Positions 1-5,613 of a DNA stretch of 23,431 bases are shown one piece after another. The stretch spans positions 1 through 23,431 of the IMG/VR virus record IMGVR_UViG_3300042540_000114; one strand, 5' to 3'. Source of the DNA: a virus. Positions within the stretch are counted from its first letter, which is position 1, and each line of letters begins with the position of its first letter. The notes beneath the pieces were generated by a model. The model was not told the origin of the DNA, searched no databases, and saw nothing but the letters and a program-made list of their open reading frames with translations. A program made the position numbers and the translations under genes.

Positions 1-656
1 CTGTCAATCTCGGGCAAACGTTCTAGCGTTTCGATATAACTTTCGGGCAGGTGTGGGTTATCGGTCGGCAGCGATGGAATGAATGCAAGATGTGCGGGCA
101 GGTTGTCCATCTTATGCGGTGCGTAGAACTCATTATACAGCCATCCTTTGGACGGATTGCATGTGAGCAGCATCTTCGGTGGCAAATCAAATTCACGTAG
201 CTTAAAACGAATGCGGGACTGGAGTATATCAATGGCCCGCTTTGATACTTGCGCAGCTTCATCCACATACGCATCAGTTAATTCAAGACCTCCGAGTGAA
301 TGGAATTCAGGGTCGGACGGATACGCAAACAAGTCTTTGAGAATTATCTCGCTGCCATTTGCAAACGTGATTACGTGCGTTTGATTGTTGATCGTGTAGT
401 GTTCATTAGGTGCAAGGCCTAACATGTGCGCTACTTCAAAGAACGTCTTGAGCGTGGTCTTCTTTAGCGTGTCTAGTTTGCTACGGCCTATCAGACCGCG
501 CGTGCCGGGATACTTAAACCTACGGCTTATCTGCCATGCACAACCAATAAAAGATTTTGAACCACCTGCTGCCCCACCGAAAAGCACCACACGTGCTGGG
601 TGTGAATTACCCAATACGCGCAGTGCTTCATTTTGTTTCGGTAGATACTCAATCAT
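1..656 (-). CDS. terL: Terminase large subunit, N-terminal part (cut by window edge)
   Basis: The first 218 residues of the packaging motor ATPase that cuts and pumps phage DNA into proheads. Visible motifs: Walker A GGAAGGSKS at residues 27-35, Walker B ending in YVDEAAQ with the Asp-Glu pair at 132-133, and the coupling motif LLTCNPSKGW at about 163-172. The nuclease domain lies beyond the window edge. The ATG at 656-654 follows directly after the TAA of the upstream gene, so it should be translationally coupled. It is the last visible gene of the leftward block, downstream of the replication genes and on the strand opposite to every capsid and tail gene. Identification as TerL is firm; the exact subfamily is not determined. 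Confidence 0.93.
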   Translation of the reverse strand, partial: MIEYLPKQNEALRVLGNSHPARVVLFGGAAGGSKSFIGCAWQISRRFKYPGTRGLIGRSKLDTLKKTTLKTFFEVAHMLGLAPNEHYTINNQTHVITFANGSEIILKDLFAYPSDPEFHSLGGLELTDAYVDEAAQVSKRAIDILQSRIRFKLREFDLPPKMLLTCNPSKGWLYNEFYAPHKMDNLPAHLAFIPSLPTDNPHLPESYIETLERLPEID

Positions 657-890
657 TTAAAACAAATCATTCGCATCGTTTTCCTGAGGTTGGGAATACG
701 TTTGCTCACGTGGTTCAGATAACTGCAACGAAATAAACTTATCCGTTTTACCTTGCTTTGTCCATCCTGATACCCGCCATTCTTTGCCGTTAATCATTAT
801 TGATCCATAGGAATCAGGTTGATTAGGTGAAGTTTTTTTTGTGTTTTTAAAAAGGCTTCCTTGCCCTTCCTTTAATTGATAGTTACTCAT
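657..890 (-). CDS. Small conserved phage protein (77 aa), GSLF/KK type
   Basis: A 77-aa hydrophilic protein with no membrane segment. The N-terminal half has the pattern GQGSLFKN followed by two lysines, a PD-x-x-G turn, a short beta-rich stretch with GKEWRVSGW, and a Lys-rich loop before FISLQLSEP. This pattern resembles a widespread family of small phage and plasmid proteins (DUF736-like, proposed nucleic-acid-binding folds); that likeness is from memory and not proven. The C-terminus is acidic and ends NDLF, a style of tail seen in single-strand-binding proteins, which makes a role beside replication or packaging conceivable. It abuts the terL start with no gap. Confidence 0.7.
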   Translation of the reverse strand: MSNYQLKEGQGSLFKNTKKTSPNQPDSYGSIMINGKEWRVSGWTKQGKTDKFISLQLSEPREQTYSQPQENDANDLF

Positions 891-895
891 TGTAT

Positions 896-1078
896 TTAAT
901 TATTGATTATGTTAATGTCGTCGAGCATAAAAGCGATTGTGATGTTGCCTCGCATGTTGCTAATCTCTGCTATTGTGAATGGTTCTTCGTCGATGCTATG
1001 GCCGTTGATGAATCCGATGAACACTTCTGTATCATCCGGATAAGCTGCCAGTGCATCCCACAATTCACCTATTGTCAT
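896..1078 (-). CDS. Hypothetical small phage protein (60 aa)
   Basis: A 60-aa acidic protein starting MTIGELWDALAAYPDD, a pattern (short helix, then YPDDTEV and a beta strand) common in small phage proteins of unknown function. Its ATG overlaps the TGA of the upstream 52-aa gene by four bases (ATGA), which supports it as a real, coupled gene. It ends six bases before the next start codon. No function can be given. Confidence 0.65.
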   Translation of the reverse strand: MTIGELWDALAAYPDDTEVFIGFINGHSIDEEPFTIAEISNMRGNITIAFMLDDINIINN

Positions 1079-1233
1079 AGCCTGTATTCATCTTTATCAG
1101 TAAGCAAATGTAACTCCTCAAAGATAAGACGCATTGCAACATTATCGGTCATCGATGGTCTCATACTTCGCTTAGCTGTCAACACAAAAAGTTTACGAAG
1201 CAGTTCAATCTCGCGGTGTTGATCGTACTTCAT
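1075..1233 (-). CDS. Hypothetical small phage protein (52 aa)
   Basis: A 52-aa reading frame starting MKYDQHREIELLRKL and ending TDKDEYRL. Two lines of evidence make it real despite its length: its ATG overlaps the stop of the upstream gene by one base (TAATG at 1235-1231) and its TGA overlaps the next ATG (ATGA at 1078-1075), so it exactly fills the space between two genes in the same operon. It is predicted helical, charged and soluble. Function unknown. Confidence 0.65.
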   Translation of the reverse strand: MKYDQHREIELLRKLFVLTAKRSMRPSMTDNVAMRLIFEELHLLTDKDEYRL

Positions 1234-1934
1234 TAGTATTCATTTTGGTTTTCAATCAGCTCGCGGTAGCGTTCGTATCTATATTCTGTAAACTGAAAAG
1301 GTTTATTTTTGTAAAGTCGGAACCGCTGGTCGTTAACCCACTGTGGCAGTTCATCGTACTCACGCATCAACGCTACTTCAAGTTCACTAGGTTTGCCGCG
1401 TATGATTTCCTTCACCGGCTCTTGTAACATTTTAGCATCTAATTTTGTTACAACGTCCTTCATCGCTTCATTCATTTGCGGGTGTGCAAAGATTTCGTAG
1501 ATGTTGTTGGCTTGTTCTTGGGCTTGTCGCTTTGCAGTGACATACGGTTGTCGTTGTTGGTCGTAAAGTGGAAACCATGCGAGGATTGTTGCCGGGTCAA
1601 TTCGGTTGTATATCGTGCCATATGCACCAACAGCACCGCGATCTAAACATAACTGGATATCTTCAAGCGAGTAAAAATATTTATCCATCATAATCTGTTC
1701 TGCACAAAACTCAATCTGCATCGCGTTCATATTGTTTTGCACGTTCATCAGTTGAGTGCATCGCGTCAGCAACTGAATGATTTTGTCTTTGGTTGTTTGT
1801 GGGTCAAGCTTCTTGAGAAGACCAATCTGGTCTTGTGTTATCGCGTGCTCGACTGATAGCGACTGCTTCGGCGTAAAGTGCATTAGCTTTTGCAACGCTG
1901 TCTGCTGTTGAATTTGAATTTGATTGTTTGCCAT
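1233..1934 (-). CDS. Putative replication-associated protein, helicase-loader-like position (233 aa)
   Basis: A 233-aa soluble protein. The start chosen is the ATG at 1934 (MANNQIQIQQQ); a TTG nine codons further up would lengthen it but is less likely. The N-terminus is Gln-rich. The central part holds a pattern of paired helices followed by AYGTIYNRIDPATILAWF and a Lys/Arg/Gln-rich helix. Such YG-x-x-YNR-x-D-x-x-x-I-x-x-W patterns occur in Bacteroidota phage proteins encoded beside replication initiators. Context and order (just after the replisome-organizer gene) suggest a helicase loader or other replication partner; this is inference, with no Walker motif visible. Its first 131 bases overlap the end of the upstream gene in another frame. 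Confidence 0.6.
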   Translation of the reverse strand: MANNQIQIQQQTALQKLMHFTPKQSLSVEHAITQDQIGLLKKLDPQTTKDKIIQLLTRCTQLMNVQNNMNAMQIEFCAEQIMMDKYFYSLEDIQLCLDRGAVGAYGTIYNRIDPATILAWFPLYDQQRQPYVTAKRQAQEQANNIYEIFAHPQMNEAMKDVVTKLDAKMLQEPVKEIIRGKPSELEVALMREYDELPQWVNDQRFRLYKNKPFQFTEYRYERYRELIENQNEY

Positions 1935-2610
1935 AAGAGTTTGGTTTTTGATTTTTTTCAAATGTATATGCTTTGTTCATCCACTTGCGGACGGTCGCTT
2001 CCCAAGAAACAATTTTTACGCCCCCGGTGGTTTTCCATCCAGTGCTTGTGTAGTGGTCATAACAGTTCTTTGATTCGGTTACAATCTTAGCTTCTGTCCA
2101 TGCACCCGATTTCATATTCAACTCACCCATCAAATTATAAATATCATTTTCGGATGGTGGTGTAAACACCACTCTATTGTTTCTTTGTTTCTTTGTTTCT
2201 TGGTTTCTTTGTTTATCTATGGGGGCAGTGCTGTGTTCAATGCTGTGTTCAATGCCGTTGCTATGCTGTATCAATGCCGTATCCAATGCCGTGTGCAGTG
2301 CTGTGGCTTTTTTGCTACGGCATATTGATATTAAAGTACTGCTATATTGGTTCTTAGATTCTTTGATTATTTCAATGAATCCCCACTTGCATAAATCCTC
2401 AACTGCTGCAAGATAGGTTCGCTTGTTTCCAATATGCAGACCTTCCATCGTTGCATTGGTAGGCAATCCAAACTGCTCTTTCCATCCAAGACGGTTGTTG
2501 AGTTCAATGATCCACATGAACAAAGCAGTGTGCTGGCACTTCACCTCTGAATGCTCAAAGGCAAAATCAAACCACTTCCGAGAAAGGTCGTAACCGTTAT
2601 TAGTTTTCAT
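1804..2610 (-). CDS. Replisome organizer / replication initiator with winged-helix domain (268 aa)
   Basis: Probable DNA-binding initiator that recognises the phage origin and recruits the replicative helicase. Residues 8-100 form a typical Bacteroidota phage initiator N-terminal domain: a helix with RKWFDFAFEH, the W-x-x-L-N-x-x-x-GW segment, a winged-helix core with IGNKRTYLAAVEDL and a beta wing (WGFIEII). Residues 101-147 are a low-complexity linker encoded by the iterons and the 8-bp repeats. Residues 148-215 form a second conserved domain ending in WEATVRKWMNKA, as in DnaD/lambda-O-like replication proteins. The tail is Ser/Asn-rich. The ATG at 2610 is preferred to a GTG at 2637. It is the first gene after the exact promoter at 2750-2720. 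Confidence 0.78.
   Translation of the reverse strand: MKTNNGYDLSRKWFDFAFEHSEVKCQHTALFMWIIELNNRLGWKEQFGLPTNATMEGLHIGNKRTYLAAVEDLCKWGFIEIIKESKNQYSSTLISICRSKKATALHTALDTALIQHSNGIEHSIEHSTAPIDKQRNQETKKQRNNRVVFTPPSENDIYNLMGELNMKSGAWTEAKIVTESKNCYDHYTSTGWKTTGGVKIVSWEATVRKWMNKAYTFEKNQKPNSYGKQSNSNSTADSVAKANALYAEAVAISRARDNTRPDWSSQEA
2179..2214. repeat. 8-bp tandem repeat (GTTTCTTT), candidate DNA-unwinding element
   Basis: The octamer GTTTCTTT occurs at 2179, 2187, 2195 (last base G), 2203 and partly at 2211. The plus strand here is nearly free of A and C-poor, i.e. strongly purine/pyrimidine asymmetric and AT-rich. An 8-bp period is not a multiple of three, so it is conserved as DNA rather than as protein. 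It lies 12 bp from the iterons, as the AT-rich unwinding region does in lambda ori. Confidence 0.6.
2226..2306. repeat. Seven iteron-like repeats (CARTGCYGTRT) inside the initiator gene, candidate origin
   Basis: Seven copies of an 11-bp unit close to CARTGCYGTRT begin at 2226, 2238, 2250, 2261, 2272, 2284 and 2296, a spacing of 11 or 12 bp, about one helical turn. The spacing changes from 12 to 11 and back, so the repeats are read in different codon frames; the protein is therefore not the source of the repetition. They encode the linker of the replisome organizer (residues about 102-128). Position, number and phasing match initiator-binding iterons of lambda-type origins; binding itself is inference. 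Confidence 0.7.
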
Positions 2611-2641
2611 AGAAACTAAATACCCACCACTACACACAAAG

Positions 2642-2715
2642 GCTCGTCCGTAGCCGAATGGCTTATGGCAATGTGATAGCGGTGGGATTTAAAATATTTT
2701 TCATTACGAACGAGC
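2642..2715 (-). promoter_or_regulatory. Structured 5' leader of the replication operon
   Basis: In the leftward transcript the 11 bases from 2715 to 2705 (GCUCGUUCGUA) pair fully with the 11 bases from 2652 to 2642 (UACGGACGAGC), with one U-G wobble, closing a 52-base loop. The 5' arm begins at about the predicted transcription start. A small GCC-AUUC-GGC hairpin lies just before the 3' arm. The initiator ATG follows 32 bases later. Confidence 0.45.
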
Positions 2716-2719
2716 GTTG

Positions 2720-2750
2720 CAAAGATAATCAAATTATCTCTACTTCCAAA
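2720..2750 (-). promoter_or_regulatory. Bacteroidota promoter for the initiator-terL operon
   Basis: On the minus strand TTTG (2750-2747), a 19-bp spacer and TATCTTTG (2727-2720) match the Bacteroidota housekeeping consensus TTTG-N19/20-TAnnTTTG without a mismatch. Transcription would start near 2714 and give a leader of about 100 bases before the ATG at 2610. The promoter overlaps the stop codon and last codons of the upstream 141-aa gene. Confidence 0.7.
2723..2739. promoter_or_regulatory. Palindrome over the -7 box, candidate operator
   Basis: AGATAAT-CAA-ATTATCT is a perfect 7+7 bp inverted repeat that covers half of the -7 box of the leftward promoter and the end of its spacer, directly beside the stop codon of the upstream gene. 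It could be a repressor site; without a U-tract it is a poor terminator. Confidence 0.45.
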
Positions 2751-3165
2751 TAGCTGTGGCAATTAAAAATCCGATGACTAGGCCCACTGCCATAATCAGT
2801 AACATCTTGCTGTTGCTGTTGTCGTAGTCAGGTTCATCCACCACCGGCATGGGTGTAGGTGCTGGAGCTTTGCGGATGGGTTTGATGGTCAACTGCGTAG
2901 ATGCTTTCCTATTTCGATGTGCATGCATTTTAGCCCTTAATCTAAGGCAAATAGATTCAACATCTGACATCATTGGTTGGCGTGATAAATTCCAAGCGTA
3001 TGTACCATTTAATGCGGCTCTACGAAGCAAGCCTAATTCTACGCAAACAGAGAAAAAAGTATTAGTAATTTTTAGTTGTTCAGCAGTTAGCTTACCGTGA
3101 AAAGCATTTTTATCGGCCATATATTTCAATGCTTCCAGATACTTTTCTTTTGTATAATTTCTCAT
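2740..3165 (-). CDS. Tail-anchored membrane protein of unknown function (141 aa)
   Basis: A 141-aa protein. Residues 1-60 form a soluble helical domain (YTKEKYLEALKYM, then LTAEQLKITNTFF and a GLLRRAALNGTYAW turn) that has the look of a small winged-helix or HTH fold. A basic, Pro-rich linker (residues about 80-110, with several Lys/Arg and APAPTPMP) leads to one membrane helix at about 120-140 (LLIMAVGLVIGFLIATAIW). The cytoplasmic part would therefore be held at the membrane by its C-terminus. Its ATG overlaps the stop of the nuclease gene (ATGA). A role in placing phage DNA or its replication at the membrane is a guess only. Confidence 0.65.
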   Translation of the reverse strand: MRNYTKEKYLEALKYMADKNAFHGKLTAEQLKITNTFFSVCVELGLLRRAALNGTYAWNLSRQPMMSDVESICLRLRAKMHAHRNRKASTQLTIKPIRKAPAPTPMPVVDEPDYDNSNSKMLLIMAVGLVIGFLIATAIWK

Positions 3166-3524
3166 GATTCCATATATTTTTTGATTGTTATTGTGAATTC
3201 TTCAAATGATCTGCACACCTTGACGGCATAGCCTTCATTGATGAGCATGGCGTGAACGATTTTTTGATTCTCAGAAAGCTTACCCTTTTCCGTTTTCATC
3301 TCGATGAACAGTGCATGGTACTTCATGGACGGCATGCATATCATTAAGTCAGGTATACCCGGCATGGCCCCTTCTGCTTTAAGGATGTTCCAACGTTTAG
3401 CCCGTTGCACTGGAGTGCCACCAATGTATACGCCGTTCGGAAAAGATGCAATGACGGTGCGCGGGAATGAGTATCTAAACCACTCTACGCAGCGTTGTTG
3501 TATTTTGCTTTCTTCGTGCTTCAT
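3162..3524 (-). CDS. VRR-NUC domain nuclease (120 aa)
   Basis: A stand-alone VRR-NUC protein of the PD-(D/E)XK nuclease superfamily, related to phage-type structure-specific or Holliday-junction nucleases. It starts MKHEESKIQQ, the usual beginning of this family. Catalytic motifs are visible: Glu4/Glu5 in the first helix, FPNG at about 28-31, GIPDL with Asp59, EMK with Glu75 and Lys77, then GKLSENQ with Gln87. Length is normal for the family. The ATG at 3524, overlapping the upstream stop as ATGA, is preferred to a TTG at 3554. In phages these enzymes act in DNA recombination, repair or packaging; the substrate here is not known. Confidence 0.85.
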   Translation of the reverse strand: MKHEESKIQQRCVEWFRYSFPRTVIASFPNGVYIGGTPVQRAKRWNILKAEGAMPGIPDLMICMPSMKYHALFIEMKTEKGKLSENQKIVHAMLINEGYAVKVCRSFEEFTITIKKYMES

Positions 3525-4129
3525 TCGTTTAACATACTTTGCATTGCTAACCAAAAGGAACCTATGTAATCTTCATTCGCCTCAATGCTGACAATGGGCA
3601 AATCCTTTTCAAGCTGCATGTATTCCCATGGGCCTAATGGACTTACCTCATAATCACATCCCATAGCAACACTGCAAAATTCAATCGTGTGTAGATCCAC
3701 AGGAATATCAAACTTTACGATATAACGCTTTGAGTAGTTGAGTGTACATAGGTAGTACATGCGATTCAAGTTCACAATCTTGCGGCGCACCGGAATGTTT
3801 GCATACTTGCTTTGCACAATCTTTTCGTTTAAGATTTCCGCCTCTACTTCACTCTGCCCCTCCATAAACTCCAGCGTCTCTATCATTCGTTTCCATTTGA
3901 GTTCATGCTGCTTCGGCCCAAAGATTAGCCGGGCAAATCGCAGTAGCTTTTGAGGATTGATGTTAAGGTGTGCAGCCATTACATTGAACGGTATTGTACC
4001 AAAGTACTTTTGAATGTAGATGACATCGCTACGGCTAGGCAGCGCACGGTTGCTCGGCATATCTTTTTCTTTTTCTGCGCGTGTCTTTACGCGGCGAACT
4101 GGTAAAGTTATCTTATTCATCACCTTCAT
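3521..4129 (-). CDS. Phage protein of unknown function with HTH-like segment (202 aa)
   Basis: A 202-aa protein that I do not recognise. The first 35 residues are basic and rich in Lys/Arg. Residues about 36-70 (DVIYIQKYFGTIPF, then VMAAHLNINPQKLLRFARL) look like a helix-turn-helix of the kind that screens DNA. The C-terminal third is a mixed alpha/beta region with two Cys (CSVAMGCDYEV) and an acidic end. Two starts are possible, ATG 4129 or ATG 4120, overlapping the upstream stop by 17 or 8 bases. It sits between a Cro/C1-like gene and a nuclease gene in the early block, suggesting a DNA-metabolism role. Confidence 0.6.
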   Translation of the reverse strand: MKVMNKITLPVRRVKTRAEKEKDMPSNRALPSRSDVIYIQKYFGTIPFNVMAAHLNINPQKLLRFARLIFGPKQHELKWKRMIETLEFMEGQSEVEAEILNEKIVQSKYANIPVRRKIVNLNRMYYLCTLNYSKRYIVKFDIPVDLHTIEFCSVAMGCDYEVSPLGPWEYMQLEKDLPIVSIEANEDYIGSFWLAMQSMLNE

Positions 4130-4346
4130 GTTTGATTGTTATGGTATTTATTAATTCTTCTATGTCAACGGATAGCACGCGGGATAGATTAACGAGCTGA
4201 ATAACGTTGAGCGTGTTGGCGTCTTTCATGTAATAGAACATGGCACGCCTGCTGATTGGTGTGGATGTTAGCTGCATCGCCCGCAAGAGGGCAGCCTTAC
4301 TGCCCAACTTACGGATGATTAGCCTATCCAAGTTGCTTTTCTTCAT
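4113..4346 (-). CDS. Cro/C1-like helix-turn-helix protein (77 aa)
   Basis: A 77-aa single-domain protein. Residues 12-65 show the helix pattern of XRE-family DNA-binding domains: RKLGSKAALLRAM, then LTSTPISRRAMFYYMKD where the recognition helix is expected, and VIQLVNLSRVLSVDIEEL, the characteristic last helices (compare L-x-x-L-A-x-x-L-x-V-x-x-x-x-L). Length and composition suit a small phage repressor, Cro or antirepressor-type regulator. Palindromes at 2723-2739 and 5033-5048 are possible targets, by context only. It overlaps the upstream gene by 23 bases. Confidence 0.65.
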   Translation of the reverse strand: MKKSNLDRLIIRKLGSKAALLRAMQLTSTPISRRAMFYYMKDANTLNVIQLVNLSRVLSVDIEELINTITIKHEGDE

Positions 4347-4629
4347 GTGGTCTTAGTTGTGGATTGACGTTGTAAAATATTTCACGGTGTGCGATGCTAA
4401 AGTGGTGCTTGAATACCTGCTCACTGATTATGCTCACATCCCAGTTCATCGTATAGCGATCAATAATGTCTTGCAAATCTTTGCGGCTATCAATTTCATG
4501 CTGGTCTGTGACAATTGCGTAGTCACCGTAACTGCAATCAACTGCGATTTCCTTTCCTGTTTCATCAATCATAACGAATGATGTCATCTTTGAATTCATG
4601 TGCTTGGTGAAAAAAATTGGGAGTTCCAT
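4324..4629 (-). CDS. Hypothetical early phage protein (101 aa)
   Basis: A 101-aa acidic, soluble protein. The first half is beta-rich (MTSFVMIDETGKEIAVDC, then YGDYAIVTDQHE), the second helical with many His (FKHHFSIAHREIF). No family is recognised. The ATG at 4629 follows an A/T-rich leader without Shine-Dalgarno sequence, usual for Bacteroidota. It is the second gene of the leftward early block after a weak terminator-like hairpin. Confidence 0.6.
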   Translation of the reverse strand: MELPIFFTKHMNSKMTSFVMIDETGKEIAVDCSYGDYAIVTDQHEIDSRKDLQDIIDRYTMNWDVSIISEQVFKHHFSIAHREIFYNVNPQLRPHEEKQLG

Positions 4630-4658
4630 TTTATTTTGTATTTATTGATTTACGTTTT

Positions 4659-4685
4659 AAAAAGATGTGCGTTGGTCAGTCGCAC
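4659..4685 (-). terminator. Weak hairpin with U-tract after the first early gene
   Basis: In the leftward transcript GUGCG (4685-4681) pairs with CGCAC (4671-4667) across a 9-base loop, followed by AUCUUUUU. The 5-bp stem is short, so partial termination or none is possible. Confidence 0.35.
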
Positions 4686-4696
4686 CCCTGTTTGTT

Positions 4697-4993
4697 TTAA
4701 GATAGTCTGCTTTCCTTGTAGCTGTGATATCCATTCTCTTGGTCATCGTACTCATCGCAGTTGTCGCAGCTTGTGAGAATGTCGCTGTAACGCTCTGTAA
4801 TAATCTCGATTACTTCATACTTGTAATCATACCACTCGTTATGGCTTAACGGCTGCTCTTCAGGATTGTCCTTGTTGATGCCGTCGATGAATTCGTGACC
4901 AACTTGCGTAACTAAATCTTCATACAGGTAAGACCAATCACAGTTGATGCAAGCGCAATCGCTACCGTTGAAATTTTTTGTGTGATACTTCAT
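4697..4993 (-). CDS. Cys-rich acidic protein, possible Zn-binding (98 aa)
   Basis: A 98-aa acidic protein with two cysteine clusters: Cys13, Cys15 and Cys18 (DCACINC) near the N-terminus and Cys76 and Cys79 (SCDNCDEYDD) near the C-terminus. Together they could form one zinc site bringing the ends together. The middle is helical and acidic. The start chosen is the ATG at 4993; a TTG at 5038 would add 15 residues. It is the first gene of the leftward block, facing the control region at 4981-5073, a usual place for an early regulator or host-takeover protein, but no function can be assigned. Confidence 0.6.
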   Translation of the reverse strand: MKYHTKNFNGSDCACINCDWSYLYEDLVTQVGHEFIDGINKDNPEEQPLSHNEWYDYKYEVIEIITERYSDILTSCDNCDEYDDQENGYHSYKESRLS

Positions 4994-5012
4994 GATTTTG
5001 TTTTTAAATTTG
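4981..5012 (+). promoter_or_regulatory. Candidate rightward promoter
   Basis: TGTG (4981-4984), a 20-bp spacer and TAAATTTG (5005-5012) fit the Bacteroidota consensus with an exact -7 box and one mismatch at -33. Transcription would start near 5019 and lead to the sigma-like gene. The promoter overlaps the start codon region of the leftward 98-aa gene. Confidence 0.4.
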
Positions 5013-5024
5013 TTATTGATAGGG

Positions 5025-5055
5025 CGAAGATAGTGCAAATAATTGCACCCGCAAG
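5025..5055 (-). promoter_or_regulatory. Candidate leftward early promoter
   Basis: On the minus strand CTTG (5055-5052), a 19-bp spacer and TATCTTCG (5032-5025) match the Bacteroidota consensus with one mismatch in each box. Transcription would start near 5018 and lead to the 98-aa gene at 4993. Confidence 0.45.
5033..5048. promoter_or_regulatory. 16-bp palindrome GTGCAA-N4-TTGCAC, candidate operator
   Basis: A perfect 6+6 bp inverted repeat with a 4-bp centre (ATAA) lies in the spacer of the leftward promoter, between the two divergent genes. This is a typical size and place for a repressor site that would shut the leftward promoter and possibly influence the rightward one. Confidence 0.5.
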
Positions 5056-5073
5056 AAAATAATTGTTAAAATT

Positions 5074-5613
5074 TTGTCCGACTGCGTAAGTTATGAAATA
5101 TCAGTGCATTACAAATCATGGTTGGCGAAGGCCAACGGTTTAACCCACGACAAAAACAGGGCAAGCGACCTGGTGCATGAGGTTATTACCCGGCTACTGG
5201 ATAGGCCGCAGCAAGATGTAGTTGATATTGTATGCGGTGGTAAGGTTAGGCAATATGTAGATCGTGCATTATGGTTGTCATGGCACAGCAATAGAAGCGA
5301 CTACGCCACACGCTACCGCAAGTACTACGAACTTATAACAGATAAGGCCGTGGATGATGCCAAACAAGATGAAACATGGCTAGGGCATTTCATAGACGGG
5401 GAGTATTTATACAGCGCAATCGGCAGGCTTAACGAACACGACGCTATTTTGCTGCGTCTATATTCCAAACCTGACTTTGACTATAAAAAACTTAGCGAAG
5501 AGACAGGCATACCCAATGCTTACTTGCGTCTATCAATTCACAGAGCAATCAAACGAATAAGAGAATATGTTCAACTTCAACGTGCATCCAGCCATCCAAC
5601 AGGAGAGGCTTAA
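5074..5613 (+). CDS. Sigma-factor-like protein, probable late-gene regulator (179 aa)
   Basis: A 179-aa protein with the layout of a small (ECF-size) sigma factor. Residues 10-75 resemble region 2: a helix, then KNRASDLVHEVITRLL, matching the D-x-x-Q-E-v-f-x-k-l helix, followed by an aromatic stretch ALWLSWHSNRS. Residues 115-168 resemble region 4: IGRLNEHDAILLRLY, then YKKLSEETGIPNAYLRLSIHRAIKRIREY, a helix-turn-helix. Similar sigma-like proteins occur in many Bacteroidota phages. No ATG is available: the frame is closed upstream by a TAG, leaving TTG at 5074 or GTG at 5104. As first gene of the rightward unit it probably directs or activates late transcription (inference). Confidence 0.72.
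   Translation: MSDCVSYEISVHYKSWLAKANGLTHDKNRASDLVHEVITRLLDRPQQDVVDIVCGGKVRQYVDRALWLSWHSNRSDYATRYRKYYELITDKAVDDAKQDETWLGHFIDGEYLYSAIGRLNEHDAILLRLYSKPDFDYKKLSEETGIPNAYLRLSIHRAIKRIREYVQLQRASSHPTGEA

Noticed and set aside
890-1222. A 110-aa plus-strand frame opposite the small leftward genes
   Set aside because: It is antisense to two leftward genes tied by ATGA/TAATG junctions and has no recognisable protein character.
2179-2306. CRISPR array
   Set aside because: Units are only 8 and 11 bp, contiguous, without unique spacers, and no cas genes are near.
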